Shown here: positions 19,727 through 32,095 of the stretch, in pieces
Numbering within the stretch: the first letter of the stretch is position 1
How the letters are laid out: every line of letters starts with the position of its first letter
Origin: Psychrobacter sp. JCM 18901
GTDB lineage: Bacteria > Pseudomonadota > Gammaproteobacteria > Pseudomonadales > Moraxellaceae
Direction: 5' to 3'
Assembly: GCF_000586435.1 (NCBI RefSeq)
Contig: NZ_BAWH01000002.1
Location: 62,001 to 126,000, forward strand
Length of the DNA: 64,000 bases
Made by a program: the position numbers and the translations under genes
Notes under the pieces: model-generated
Database searches by the model: none
What the model was told of the DNA's origin: nothing
The model's input: the letters and a program-made list of their open reading frames with translations, nothing else

Positions 19727-20210
19727 GGCGAACTCCTAATCTATGAGGTATGAGTTTTTCTCATACCAGTCTGGGCAAGTTGCACGTTTTTGCGGCATGG
19801 ACACAGCAAGCGGCAGCTTTGCACCAAACAAAACTATATGAAGGTTGAGCTGGTTTTGCTGCTATCTAAAGGCAAATAACAGGCTGACCAATTCAGAAAA
19901 TTTTAAAGCCGACATTTATACCATAAAACAGATGAATACTCAAATATTTTTATAATAACTGTCGAATTAAAGGAGGGCTATTATACCCTGAAATGAGCGC
20001 TCTATGTTGTTGATTGTTTAATAGTAAAGATTAATTTTTAGTTGTAAGTTATAACAAAAGTCAGTAAAGTTGCTGTTATATATTTAATACAATCTGTTAA
20101 TACACCAGTATTACTGTAAATCTATGTATCATTACCAATCTCTTTTGATTCTGGGTAATGATTTTTTGCTTATTTGCTCAGATAAATTACTGCTCATGCG
20201 GAGTCAAAAC
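19727..20210. other. divergent spacer between rpmB and the giant lipoprotein gene
   Basis: About 480 bases separate the two divergent genes. They are A+T rich toward the lipoprotein gene. The rpmB promoter and the lipoprotein promoter must both lie here, but I see no clear consensus pair. An in-frame 29-codon extension of the lipoprotein gene (from 20124) is not likely to be translated, because the binding site and lipobox favour ATG 20211. Confidence 0.45.
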
Positions 20211-23200
20211 ATGTCATACAGCTCTCTACCCCTTACTTCTAAGTTGTTTCAGCTCACTTCTTTGACTTGCGCATTAGCATTAGCAGGTTGTGGTGGAGGC
20301 GGTGATGGTGACACCGTAGACTCTGTTGCACCAGCACCTGATTTGGGAGTTACGCAGCCTGGAACGGATGGTAGTGACGGCGGTGAACAAGTACCAGATG
20401 TTGAACCTGATTTTTTCTTACAGAAACTCAGTACATCACCTACTATCATCGAATTATCTGATGAGCAGGCTATCTTTAATGTTACAGTCAAAGCTGCCGA
20501 AGTAGACTCAGGTGGTGCGATGGTTGGCAAGGCAGTTACATTAAAGGTAGTGAGCTCCGAAACCAACGGTATCACTATCGAAGGTCAAAGCACTCAAGTG
20601 ACTGATAGCGATGGTAATGCGGTATATACGTTAAAGCTTAACCCACAGGCAGTCGTAGATAAAGATGCGTTAATCGCAAACGGCTTTACCTTAATGGCCA
20701 CTGCTAACAAAGCAGATGGTACAGCTGTTGCACCGCAGGAGCTGAGAGTCTCTGTTAGTAGAGAAGGTAGTGGAGATGGGACTCAAGTTGTTGAAAGTGA
20801 GCTTGATATAAGTACTTCATTGACTACCAGTTCGGTCTCCAATAACGTCTTAAATGTATATGGTGATACAGCAACTCTCAGTGTGATTGCCAAAAATAGC
20901 AAGGGTGCTCGTGTTCAAAATGTACAAGTTGGATTGGGTATTGATAGCATCAAAGGTATTTCTATCATAGGCGGTAATAGCAAATCCACAAATACAGATG
21001 GTATTGCGGTTTTCAACGTAAAGGTAGATGAAAATCTTTCAAAAGCTGAGCGCGATGCTTTATTAATAGGAGAAGGTATTGCATATGCTATTAGCATCCA
21101 AGAGCAAAGTGGGGCGACTAAGCAAGAAACTGGTAATTTATCTATAGGACTGCCTACCTCTGATTATGTGTTGAATGTGGAAGGTAGAGATGAATTGCTC
21201 AATGCTTATGGAGATGAGCAACCTCTAACTGTTACAGCTACTGCCAAAAACTCTAAAGTACCGACGAATATCGATGGCGCGAAAGCCACTATCAAACTTA
21301 ATAATTCGATAGCTGGAGTCAGGCTTAGTACAGAGGCTCTTACCTTTGATGCTACTGGTAAAGCAGTGGTCAGTCTAATCATAGCTTCTACATTGACTAC
21401 AGAGCAGCGTAAAGAAATTGTAGAGAAAGGTGTGAATTACACTGTGGTTTTATCAGAGCCTAATCGTGCAGTAACCGCAGACACTTATGGTAATGAAGCG
21501 TATATCCCTGATTCTCAGTATCAAATAAAGTTTGCGACAAAAAAATAAAAGTAGAATCTCTAGTTTTGGTAGCGAAGCTGTTATTAGCTTTCGTGTCAAT
21601 GACAAAAATGGTGGAGCAATTGCCAATCAAAAAGTAAATGCCAGCCTACCTCAAGAGCTTGTAAATACTGGTCTTTTAACTTTAGATAGTGCCGCTGCCC
21701 AAGTAACTGATAGTAAGGGTATGGTTAGTTACAATGTTAGTGTGCCAGCAAGTTTGACAGCCGCTCAAAGAACAAAGTTAGAGAGTATCGGTGGCTTTGT
21801 CTTAACCGCTAAAGTTACTGAAGCTTCAGGAGCTAGTAGTAGTATCAATAGTGAACGTATCAAAGTAACTGCTGAAAGTGAAACGATTCTAAATGTAAAA
21901 AAACATTCCTAGCGCTGTAAACATCCTAAAAAAATCAATTCCAAATTCAAGTTGCAGGTAAGCGCCCGGATGGTAGTGCTGCAGCTGGCAAAGAAGTTAA
22001 GTTGGCTATTAGTAATGTCACAGGCGTGAGTATTCAAGGCAGCCAGCAAACGACAGATGCATCAGGCAACGCAGTATTTACCGTCAACTTAAGCCAAGAT
22101 TTGACAGAAAAGCAACGTCAAGATTTGGTGAAGTCTGGTATTCCTTATACCGTGACTTTGACTGATGAAGATGGCGTGGCTACGAATAAGTATAAGGCAC
22201 CAGTTATCATTCCAGTGGCTGAATATAAGCTAAACTTTGGCAGCAGTAGTACTGATAAGCTGTTGAGTACAGGCGGTGTAACCACTTTAAGTTTCCGCGT
22301 TAATGATAAAAATGGCGGCGTAATAGCCAACCAAACTGTAACAGCAAGCTTACCAAGTAGTTTGACTCAAAAAGGGCTGATAACGCTTGAAAGTGCAGCA
22401 AACCAAGCAACTGATGCTCAAGGTAATGTCAGTTATACGGTTCGTATTCCTGCAGGGCTATCTCCTACACAAAGAGCAGAACTTGAAAAAGCAGGTGGGT
22501 TCGTCCTAAATGCCCGTTTGGTAGAAGCCTCAGGTGCAAGTATCAATACAAGCAGTAATCGTATTCCTGTGACTGCAGACCCTAGTAGAAGTCAAACCAT
22601 ACTGACTGCAAAAACCACTCCTAGCGTCGTAAACGTTTTAAAAGATCAGTTTACGATTCAAGTATCTGCTAAGCGTCCGAATGGTAGTGCTGCTACAGGT
22701 AAGCCTGTGAAGCTTGCAATTAACAATGTCAAAGGCATTAGTATCGAAGGTGGTGAACAAGTCACTAACAGTGCTGGTAATGCTGTGTTCACCGTAAATA
22801 TAGACCAAGCATTGACTCTAGAACAACGTAAGGCATTTGAAAAAAACAGGTATTGCCTATACTGTTGCATTGACTGATGAAGATGGGGTTGCCACTGAAA
22901 ATTATAGTATTAAAGCATCTGTGCCTATTGCTGCATACAAAATCAATTTTGGTAGCAGCAGCAATGCAGAGCTCTCAAGCTCAGGTGGCAGTACTGTCAT
23001 TAGTTTCCGAGTTAATGATAAAGACGGTGGCGTTATAGCAACCAGAAAGTCTCGGTAAGCCTGCCAAAAGCTTTAGTGGATGCAGGATTGTTGACCTTAG
23101 ATACTGCTGCTAATCAGACAACAAATGATAAAGGTATCGTGAACTATACCGTTCGTATTCCGACTGGGCTATCACCTACACAGAAATCAGCATTAGAAAA

Positions 23201-26200
23201 AGCCAGTGGATTTATCTTGAGTGCTAAGCTGACTGAGGCATCAGGAGCTACTACTAGTGCTAATAGTACGCCTATTAACGTCAGTAATAAAATACAGAAA
23301 AGCTTAACGGTCTTAACATCAGAGACCAATCCTAAAGTCGTTAATATTTTAAAAGACCAGTTCACGATTCAAGTATCAGGTAAACGCAAAGATGGTAGTG
23401 CAGCAGCTGATAAAGTCGTCAAGCTAAAGCTTACTCAGATGACGGGTATTACTGTTAAAGACGATGAGAAAAAGACTGATTCATCAGGTAATGTGACATT
23501 TATCGTAGATATAAGCCCAGATTTAACCCAAGCCCAACGTGAAGCACTAGTAAAGTCAGGCGTTACTTATACTGCAACCTTAACTGACAATGATGGTGTC
23601 ACTGCCAGTAATTATAATGCCTCTGTGGTTATCCCTGCTGCACAGTATCAAATTAATTTTGGTAGCAGTGATAAAGTTCAATTATCAAGTTCAGGTGGTA
23701 GTGCAGTCATTAGCTTCCGTGTGAATGATAAAAATGGCGGGGTTATTGCTAACCAAAGCGTCACAGCAATGCTACCGAAAGCTCTAATTGATTCTGGCTT
23801 ACTGACTCTAGATAGTACTGCGACCCAAACGACCAATGCTCAAGGCGTAGTCAGTTATAAAGTTAGTGTTCCTGCAGGTTTGGCTAAATCACAGAAAGAT
23901 AAGCTAGAGGCACAAAAGGTTTTGTGTTAACTGCCAAAGCTGTTGAAGCCTCAGGTGCAAGTAGTAGTATCAGTAGTTCAGCTATAAAAATCAGTTCAGA
24001 GTTAGCCAAAAGTGATATTAAACTTACTTCGATTAGCTCTCCTAAAGTGGTGACTGTCACAGACAAGCAGTTTACTATTCAAGTATCTGCTAAACGTCCT
24101 AATGGTAATGTTGCAGTAGGGCAAAAAGTTAAGCTTGAGATCAGTGATGTCGCAGGCGTCAGTATCCAAGGAAATGAGCAAACAACCAATGAAGCTGGCA
24201 ATGCAGTATTTACTGTTAACCTTAGTCAAGATTTAACACCAGTACAACGTACAGCACTAATTACATCAGGTATTAAATACAATGTTACTTTAACGGATGA
24301 TGATGGCACAGTCGCTAAAATTACAGATGCAGTTGTCAAAGTGGTACAGCCAGCAACGAGTTTAGAGTTTGCTTCTATCATCACACCTTCTATTAGCGAG
24401 CTTGGTGGTAAAGGTACTATCAGTATTAAGCTATTGACCAAAGAAAACCAAACACCAGTTAAAGGGCAAGAAGTCACTATCCAGTTAGGTCAAGCAGCGA
24501 TTGCTTCTCGAGTTACAGTCAATCAAACGACGGCGACTACCGATTTTAGTGGTGAGACAACGTTTATAGTTACTATCCCAGAAGGACTCACAGCAGAAGA
24601 GCGTAATGAGCTTAAGCGTACAGGTATTAATTATCAGCTGTCGTATGTCGAAAAAGGCGAAACTTATACCTCTGCTATAACAAAAGTAGATATTCTAACT
24701 CCAACTGTTGATTTGACAGTACTAAATCCGCCGAACCTTATTAATAACCGTCCTTTTTATACATTGAACGGCGAAGGTGATACGGTGACTGTTAATGCGG
24801 CATTAAGTACTCGAAACACTAACCTTAGTATCAGCGATCAGCCTATTAAATTAGATTTTGCTAACAAAGAACTAGCAGCATTATTAATTGTAAATGGTAA
24901 GTCAGGATCATTTGCCAATATTGTTCCTACGGACCCTAACGGGGCGGCAAGCTTTACAGTTACTGTGCCAAGCTTAACAGCAGAGCAACAAGCGGCACTC
25001 TTAGATCAAAAGCTAACAGCTATCTTGACTGAGACGTTGACAGGTAAAAAACAAGAGATTCAGTTTAATATACAGTCAACCAAAGCGGCTATTGATTTGA
25101 TAGCTATCACACCAAAAGCACTAAATCTAAACGGTGGTGAGACTCAAGTTGAAGTAATAACCAAAGACAGCAAAGACAATGTCATTGCAAATAAACAAGT
25201 TTACTTGGCGCTCCCTGCTTCGGTTGCGGCTCAAGGGGTTAGCTTGGTAACTAGTGGTACACAAACCACAAATGACTCAGGTAAAGCAAGCTTTACGCTT
25301 GCTGTACCAGCTGGACTAACGAATGCGCAAAAATCAGCCATTGGTAGTAGCTTCAAAGTCGTATTTTCAGCTACTGATGAGAATGATAATATTGCTACAA
25401 AAATCAGTACTGTTAAGACACTAACTCCTGATCCAAGCGGTACGTCTGAAAGCCTTGCCATCGGTGCAAACAAAGTCGTCAATACCAAAGGAGATACATT
25501 CAAGGTCTTTGTGCGAGTTGCTAATAACATCAAAGGCAACGCTGACAATGCCGACAAGACTATAGGTATTGCTAATCGTAAAGTTGAACTATATGTTGAC
25601 GATTTTCTACAAACTGGCGTAACTATTAGCAATAACATTGTTACAACTAATGGCGACGGTGTGGCAACTTTTGACCTTACATTGGAAAATGGTGCTAGCG
25701 TTAACCAAGCAGTTCTGGAAAAGAATGGTATTCAATTAACAGCGAAAACAACAACAGCAGAAAATGTCGAGCTAGAGCAAAAATACACTGTCGCAGTAGA
25801 TACGTCTACAATTGAGAGTTATCAGCTAATCGCGTCATCTGATAAGCCAACATTGACTACAGGTGGCGACCAGACCCAAGCTTCATTCATCGTAACGGAT
25901 GATAATGGTGGTATTCTCACAGGTGTACCAGTACAGTTGAGTATCGAAAACTTAGAGTCTAGCGGTGCCGCGTTGACTACATCTAGTACAGTGGTAAGCG
26001 ATAGTAATGGCCGGGTTGATGTGGGTGTATTGTTAGCAGCTAACAGTATCAATGCCCGCCTCAACCATAGTGTTGTAATCAATGCCAAAATCGTCACGCC
26101 ACAATATGACGTAGATGGTAATGTCAGCATGCAAGTGCGTGAAGAGAAGTCATTAAGCTTATCAGCGATCGGTACAGAAATTACCATTGTAGCTACAGAA

Positions 26201-28056
26201 GCCAATCTGAAAGATGGCGCTTCTACTACTATCACGACCACATTGGTGGATGGTGCAGGGCGTGCTATTGCCAATGCTAATATGGAACTAGTAGCGAGGA
26301 CGGTGATGTTATTGCCACTAGCGCTACGGCAACTACTGATGCAGATGGTAATGCCAGTTTTAATGTCCGTGAAAGTGATTTATTCTTCGATAACAATGGT
26401 AACTTACGTGTATTTGCTCGTGCTTTGGGTGAAAACAGCATCAATACTCAGCGCAGTTTAAACAGCATTGAGCTGATTAAGGTCTCACAGGCAGGTATCA
26501 GCTTTATAGATATCAAAGACGTTTATGATGTCAATAAACCACAGACCATAAATATTCAGATACGCCGTGATACAGCTGCTCAAGCAGCGGGATTAATTGG
26601 TAAGCAAGTTGAAGTACAAACGACACTAGGTAAATTTGCTAATGGCAGTGCGGCTAGTAATAATGTGATAGTTACTAAAACCATTGCTGCCACTGATATA
26701 AGTGATAATGTTGTTACGATACCTTTTACCTTAACATCAGAGCTTGCTGGTATTACTGCACTACAGGCGACTATACTGGGTGAAACGCAACCAAACGGTG
26801 AGCCGCGCTATCGTGCAACAGTAGATGCGCGTTTCCGTGCTACGACACCTGCTAAGATGTTGTTCCAAGCGGTGAAGTCGGTTATCACTCCAGGTGGTAG
26901 TACTGAAATTGTCGCTACAGTAAAAGATAAAAACGATGTACCAGTTGAAGGACAAACCGTTGTCTTTAGTCGCACGTCAGACTCTTCAGCAGGTCGTTTG
27001 TCAGCTGCCACAGCAGTAACAAACAGTAGAGGTGAAGCACGTGTTGTCTACCAAGCCAACGCTAGCTCACCTATTGGCGGTGTGGTTATCAATGCTCGAC
27101 TACTCGATGATAAATTTAATGTTCCTACTAGAACAACCACTATTACCGTATCAGAAGAAGCAGTGTATACGACCTTAGCATTCGCTGATAAGATATCATC
27201 AGATGATATTTATTATACTGTGCGTGGTTCGATATCGGTCATGGATGGTTCGGGCCGTGCTGTGCCAAATAAAGAAGTATCAATTAAGTCTTATGCAGTT
27301 GAATACGCTCAAGGAAAGGTATGCTTACTGAATACAAATGTAGCTTATCAAGGTGCAAATACTATAGATAAAGATGGTAAAGTAAATACGCCAGCACTTA
27401 AGACATCTACTAAGCAAGAACCACTTATCTTTAAGTCTAATTGGTATGATACTGAAGATCCAGAGTATAATTACACTCTAGATAAAGATGCTGACATCAA
27501 TATCAATGATGATGGTAGTATAGGAAATGGTAGATTAGACCCTATCAATCCAGTAGCTATTATAAATGGCCAAGTATCTGAAGATGGTTACTCATTTACA
27601 ACTGATGAAGTAGGGCGAGCTGATTTTGAGATTCGTTATCCAATACGCTATTCAACTTGGGTGAAAGTGCGGTTTGATGCTTCAACGTTCTTGAACGGTA
27701 GTGAGAGTACACAAAGTATCAACTATGTATTACCGTATCAGTTAGGCGACCTGTCGATAAGTGATTCGAGCTTAATTACACCTTGGATAGATCATGCAAG
27801 TCCATTTGGTACTGGTGGTGTTCCATGTATTGATAGTATGAGTATCAATATCGATGCTGAGAAGGATATCTCCAAGGTGGTTTTATCTCCTTATCAGCCA
27901 AATTATTCTGTATCTATTAACGGTGAAGGTCCAAGTAACATATCTACAGGTTATAACAGCTTCATAGTAGACTTTAGTAAAGCATTTGACTTAGGGTCTA
28001 CTATTAGCGTAAATAGTAATGGATTTGGCTTCTCTAAAGTGATTCAAGCCCAGTAG
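20211..28056 (+). CDS. giant surface lipoprotein with tandem Ig-like (Big_1-type) domains (about seven frameshifts)
   Basis: GGAG sits eight bases before ATG 20211. The product begins with a lipoprotein signal ending in LALAGC, followed by GGGGDGD and an acidic linker. The rest is a chain of Ig-like domains of the invasin/intimin type, each with a DxxGxAxFTV-like turn and an LTxxQRxxL segment. Indels at A7 runs 21539-21545, 21897-21903, 21928-21934 and 22840-22846 (one base too many each) and near 23040, 23916 and 26293 (one missing each) break the frame. Correction gives 2614 residues with a continuous domain pattern. It is probably outer-membrane anchored and extends outward for adhesion. 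No C-terminal anchor was recognised. Confidence 0.85.
21560..24350 (+). repeat. four tandem ~710-bp repeats inside the Ig-like lipoprotein gene
   Basis: The segment encoding SFRVNDKNGG recurs with its Arg codon at 21592, 22296, 23008 and 23718. After indel correction the period is 234-237 codons. Each unit also holds one AKRPNGSAA-type segment, so a unit is two Ig-like domains. Sequence similarity between units is high at the DNA level, so unit number may change by recombination. Confidence 0.85.
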
Positions 28057-28095
28057 AGATTAACAACCTTATAAAATAAAAAAACTATAAATACA

Positions 28096-28123
28096 AACCC
28101 CCAACCCCGCGTTGGGGGTTTTT
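28096..28123 (+). terminator. intrinsic terminator of the lipoprotein gene
   Basis: AACCCCCAAC (28096-28105) and GTTGGGGGTT (28111-28120) form a perfect 10-bp stem with a 5-base loop and a T5 tail, 40 bases past the stop codon. Confidence 0.92.
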
Positions 28124-28259
28124 GCATTTGTAATCTCAATAATTAAATACAAGCAACTCAATCAGCAAATTTTTGCAAAAGCGATTAGAATAGTCAGTTT
28201 CCTATGCTGCTAACCATATTCAAAGTAAGCAGCACGTTTCATTTTTAATTGGGCGAATT

Positions 28260-29180
28260 ATGTCAGACAACACTAAAACGGTTTCATTATCGACCATAGC
28301 TTCTCAGAGCAAACAGACACCTAGTGCTATCGATACAGCCACGTTGCTCATCAAATGCAAAGATCAGGCAGGTATCGTACAGGCAGTCTCTGAATTTATT
28401 CATCGTTATGGTGCTAATATCATTACGCTTGATCAGTATTCAACGGCGCATGAAGGCGGTCAATATTTTATGCGTTTAGAGTTTGCCTTGGCAGGATTAA
28501 GCGATATTATCGAGAATTTTGAAGCCAGCTTTGCGCATACGGTTGCCAAGCGTCACGATATGGATTGGCGCCTACATAATAATGCAACGAAGACCAAAGT
28601 CGGTATTTTGGTATCTAAATTTGATCATGCGTTGTTAGATCTATTATGGCGACATCAGCGTGGACTGCTCGATTGCGAGATTACTTGCGTGGTCAGCAAC
28701 CATCCTGATTTAAAGCAAGCAGTACAGAATTTTGGCATTACTTTCCATCATGTGCCAGTGACCAAAGACAATAAGGCAGAGGCAGAAGAGCAGATTCATA
28801 AGTTAATGGCAGGTAACGACTTGCTAGTATTGGCGCGCTATATGCAGATATTGTCATCAGATTTTGTCAAGCGCTGGCCGATGCAGATTATTAATATCCA
28901 TCATTCTTTCTTGCCGGCGTTTGTGGGCGCAGATCCTTATCGTCAAGCTTACGATAAAGGCGTTAAGCTTATCGGCGCAACTGCGCATTATGTCACAGCT
29001 GAGCTTGATCAAGGGCCTATCATCGAGCAAGATGTACACCGTGTGACGCATCGCCAAGGGGTGACAGAATTGCGTGCTATCGGCCGTGATATCGAACGCA
29101 ACGTATTAGCACGTGCTGTAAACTGGCATGTGCAAAACCGTGTGATTGTGGCGGGTAATAAGACAGTCGTATTTAACTAA
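28260..29180 (+). CDS. purU: formyltetrahydrofolate deformylase
   Basis: PurU hydrolyses 10-formyl-THF to formate and THF, which balances one-carbon pools and supplies formate for purine synthesis. The N-terminal ACT domain (LLIKCKDQAGIVQAVSEFIH) is regulatory. The C-terminal formyltransferase-like domain has MQIINIHHSFLPAF, the GVKLIGATAHYVTAELDQGP segment and IIEQDVHRV, which hold the catalytic His and Asp. The length of 306 residues includes a polar N-terminal extension of about 25 residues. The frame is intact and a terminator follows. Confidence 0.96.
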   Translation: MSDNTKTVSLSTIASQSKQTPSAIDTATLLIKCKDQAGIVQAVSEFIHRYGANIITLDQYSTAHEGGQYFMRLEFALAGLSDIIENFEASFAHTVAKRHDMDWRLHNNATKTKVGILVSKFDHALLDLLWRHQRGLLDCEITCVVSNHPDLKQAVQNFGITFHHVPVTKDNKAEAEEQIHKLMAGNDLLVLARYMQILSSDFVKRWPMQIINIHHSFLPAFVGADPYRQAYDKGVKLIGATAHYVTAELDQGPIIEQDVHRVTHRQGVTELRAIGRDIERNVLARAVNWHVQNRVIVAGNKTVVFN

Positions 29181-29212
29181 GAAAAATCAGTAGTGAGTCT
29201 GCTAAAAATATA

Positions 29213-29253
29213 AAAAAAGGCGGTCCGTAACTAGTGTTGCTGACCGCCTTTTT
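29213..29253. terminator. terminator between convergent purU and the CcsA-like gene
   Basis: GGCGGTC (29219-29225) pairs with GACCGCC (29242-29248), flanked by A7 and T5, so it can act in both directions between purU and the leftward membrane protein gene. Confidence 0.88.
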
Positions 29254-29266
29254 CTGAACATATATT

Positions 29267-30058
29267 TTATAGGAGCATTTCTAAGACGAACTTGCTACCA
29301 ACAAAGCCAATGGCTAATAGGATAAAAGCATAAATAGTGATATTGGCCGCACGTTTGCCTCGCCAGCCTGCACGCCAGTTACCGAATAGTAGCACACCAA
29401 ATAATAACCATGACAGTAGACTAAAAACAGTCTTATGCACGATATGTTGCGCCATTAAGTCTTGCACATAGATAAACCCAATCCCCAGTGCGATACTGAG
29501 CAATACAAAGCCTACCAAGAGCATATCGAATAATAAACTCTCCATACTTTGTAAGGAGGGTAGCTTATTGACCCAAAAGCGGTGAATGGTATGATGCTTG
29601 AGCTCACGTATTTGTAGCCGTAGAAATAGCGCTTGTACCGCAGCCATCAGCAGCACACAATAGGCAGCCAATGATAATATGATATGGATTTCAAGCCCGA
29701 TACTGACATCAGTCAATGGTTGATAAGGGGCACGGCCGACATAACCGACCGTCATACCTATTAGCGCAGTGGGTGCAGCCAAAATACCAAGACTAAGAAT
29801 AGGGCGATATAAACAGAACAGCAGATAAAAGAATAAGAAAAATAAACTGGTCAGACTGATGATATTAAATAAGTTGAAATTCAAACCATACAGCGTCACA
29901 ACATATGGATATAGCAGTGCTGCATGTGCAGCCATGCCGACCAGCAACAAGCCCAAACTGAGGCTTTTGTGGATAGGTTTGTCCTGAGCCAGCGCCCAAC
30001 CAATATGGATGCTGACTAAGATATAAGCCATGCTAGCAAGTAAGAATGCAAAGTGCAC
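29267..30058 (-). CDS. CcsA/YpjD-family cytochrome c assembly-like membrane protein
   Basis: A 263-residue inner-membrane protein with about eight hydrophobic helices. It belongs to the CcsA/ResC-like family that includes E. coli YpjD. Conserved histidines sit in ISLTSLFF-adjacent helices and in GLEIHIILSLAAYCVLLMAA and MAQHIVHKTVFSLLSW, possible haem ligands. E. coli ypjD also lies divergent to ffh, as here, which supports the assignment. A direct role in cytochrome c biogenesis is not proven for YpjD-type proteins. The frame is intact. Confidence 0.82.
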   Translation of the reverse strand: MHFAFLLASMAYILVSIHIGWALAQDKPIHKSLSLGLLLVGMAAHAALLYPYVVTLYGLNFNLFNIISLTSLFFLFFYLLFCLYRPILSLGILAAPTALIGMTVGYVGRAPYQPLTDVSIGLEIHIILSLAAYCVLLMAAVQALFLRLQIRELKHHTIHRFWVNKLPSLQSMESLLFDMLLVGFVLLSIALGIGFIYVQDLMAQHIVHKTVFSLLSWLLFGVLLFGNWRAGWRGKRAANITIYAFILLAIGFVGSKFVLEMLL

Positions 30059-30483
30059 AGATAAAAAGCCTCATCTTATACTGAGCATAAACTGCCGCTC
30101 AATGTGTCGCTAAAGTGGTATTATCAGAATGATTAGAATAATCGTCCAATTTATCATAAAATGGGTGCCAATTGAGCACCATCTTGCTTATAACTTATAA
30201 ATGATCGGCAGTGCTGCATAGCGCAAAACATAAAGTATATCATCTGTAAAAAGTTGACTGCAATTATAAGCGCTGTGTCCTTTGCGAAACGACTATAAGT
30301 TTTGAGCCATGTTAATGCTATAGTATTGATAATATAATTCTTTTATCATGTCCCTTGTCATGCAATATCCTAATATCTTATAGCGTATCCTAATATTATT
30401 TACGAACCATTTTAATGGTTTGATTTAGAGTTATTTTAATTGCGTATTATTTAATTGAAAACCATTTTAATTGAGAGTTATTT
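30059..30483. other. divergent spacer upstream of ffh
   Basis: These 425 A+T-rich bases carry both divergent promoters. The right part repeats ACCATTTTAAT (30406 and again near 30462) and GAGTTATTT, including a 7-bp hairpin AACCATT/AATGGTT at 30405-30420. I see no gene or stable RNA. Confidence 0.45.
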
Positions 30484-32028
30484 ATGTTTGATACCTTAAC
30501 AGAACGCTTATCGTCGAGCCTACGTAACATCGTCGGTACCGGACAGTTGACCGAAGACAATATCAAAGACACGCTGCGTGAAGTGCGTATGGCGTTGTTA
30601 GAAGCCGATGTAGCACTACCTGTTACTCGTGATTTTGTAAAACGCGTAAAAGAACAAGCGCTTGGTGCTGAGGTGCTAAAAGAGTTAGCGCCAGGTCAAG
30701 CCTTTGTCAAAATCGTACACGACGAGCTGACCGAAATGATGGGCAGCGCCAATCAGCAGTTAGAGATGACAGGTAAGCCGCCTGTTGTTTATTTGCTAGC
30801 AGGTTTACAAGGTGCGGGTAAAACGACTACAGCAGGTAAGTTGGCCAAATATCTACAAGAGCGTCAAAAGAAAAAAGTGATGCTAGTCTCTGCTGACGTT
30901 TATCGTCCAGCGGCTATCAAACAGCTTGAGCAAGTAGCCGGTCAGGTGAATGCTAAGTTTGTGAACTCAAGCACAGATGAGAATCCAATTGATATCGCAA
31001 AGCGTGCGATAGAAGAAGCCAAAATCCAATATCAAGATATTCTGATCATTGATACCGCGGGTCGTCTACATATCGACGATACCATGATGGATGAGATTAA
31101 GGCGCTAACTGCTGCGGTTAACCCATCTGAGACGCTATTTGTCGTCGATGCCATGACTGGTCAAGATGCCGCCAATACCGCAAAAGCCTTTAATGATGCA
31201 TTGCCATTGACGGGTGTTATCTTAACCAAAACTGATGGTGATGCTCGCGGCGGTGCGGCGCTTTCTGTACGCGCTATCACCGGTAAGCCAATTAAGTTCT
31301 TGGGCCGCGGTGAAAAACTAGACGAGCTAGAGCTGTTCCACCCTGAGCGTATCGCGCAGCGTATCCTTGGTATGGGTGACGTACTGAGTCTAGTCGAAGA
31401 AGTTGAGCAAAAGATTGACCGTGATAAAGCCGAAAAAATGGCGAAAAAGATGCAAAAGGGCGGTGACTTCGACCTTGAGGATCTATTGACTCAGTTTCAG
31501 CAGATGAAGAGCATGGGCGGTATGGCAGGCTTCTTAGATAAGATGCCAGGTATGGGCGGCTCAGACATGCAAAAAGCCGTCGAAGATGCCAAACCAGAAG
31601 AAAAAGTACGTGAAATGGAAGCATTGATCAATTCAATGACGCCGTTTGAGCGTAAAAATCCTGACAAGATTAACCCAAGTCGTAAGCGCCGTATCGCTGC
31701 AGGTTCAGGGCGTGAGATTCAAGATGTTAACCGCTTGCTCAAGCAACACAAGCAAATGGCAAAAATGATGAAAATGATCTCAAAGCCTGAAGGCATCAGT
31801 AAAATGATGAAGTCTATGCAAGGGCTCATGGGTGGCGGCGGTGGAGCAGGTGGCGGCGGTCCATTGTTTGGCGGCGGTCAGCAAGGTGGCGCTAAAGACG
31901 TGAATCCAGAACAAATGGCCAAGCAAATGGGACTGGATCCAAACAATATGCCAAGCACTGAAGAGATGCAAAAGCAAATGCAAGAAATGCAAAACCAAGC
32001 ACCAAAGAAGTTCAAAACCCGTTTTTAG
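30484..32028 (+). CDS. ffh: signal recognition particle protein Ffh
   Basis: Ffh binds 4.5S RNA and signal sequences and delivers ribosomes to FtsY at the membrane. The NG GTPase domain shows LAGLQGAGKTTTAGKLAKYL, the DTAGRLHIDD box, LTKTDGDARGG and the GRGEKLDELELF loop. The M domain is rich in Met and has RKRRIAAGSG for RNA binding. The tail carries a long Gly-rich linker (GGGGGAGGGGP) and Gln/Met-rich sequence. The length is 514 residues, slightly above the usual 450-460 because of that tail. The frame is intact and a strong terminator follows. Confidence 0.97.
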   Translation: MFDTLTERLSSSLRNIVGTGQLTEDNIKDTLREVRMALLEADVALPVTRDFVKRVKEQALGAEVLKELAPGQAFVKIVHDELTEMMGSANQQLEMTGKPPVVYLLAGLQGAGKTTTAGKLAKYLQERQKKKVMLVSADVYRPAAIKQLEQVAGQVNAKFVNSSTDENPIDIAKRAIEEAKIQYQDILIIDTAGRLHIDDTMMDEIKALTAAVNPSETLFVVDAMTGQDAANTAKAFNDALPLTGVILTKTDGDARGGAALSVRAITGKPIKFLGRGEKLDELELFHPERIAQRILGMGDVLSLVEEVEQKIDRDKAEKMAKKMQKGGDFDLEDLLTQFQQMKSMGGMAGFLDKMPGMGGSDMQKAVEDAKPEEKVREMEALINSMTPFERKNPDKINPSRKRRIAAGSGREIQDVNRLLKQHKQMAKMMKMISKPEGISKMMKSMQGLMGGGGGAGGGGPLFGGGQQGGAKDVNPEQMAKQMGLDPNNMPSTEEMQKQMQEMQNQAPKKFKTRF

Positions 32029-32060
32029 ATAACAATTAATTATTTTTAAGAAGTTTGATC

Positions 32061-32095
32061 AAAGCCCCAAAGCCAACGAAGCTTTGGGGCTTTTT
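32061..32095 (+). terminator. intrinsic terminator of ffh
   Basis: AAAGCCCCAAAGC (32061-32073) is complementary to GCTTTGGGGCTTT (32081-32093) around a short loop and is followed by T. It is a strong 13-bp stem. Confidence 0.93.

Noticed and set aside
25231..26274. Long minus-strand frames of 135 and 150 codons
   Set aside because: They are antisense to the Ig-like lipoprotein gene. Its repetitive Thr/Ser/Val codons create open frames rich in Ser, Leu and Val on the other strand.
20211..28056. Reading the giant gene as several separate adhesin genes
   Set aside because: The pieces lack their own binding sites and signal peptides, and single-base corrections join them into one continuous series of Ig-like domains with a length divisible by three.
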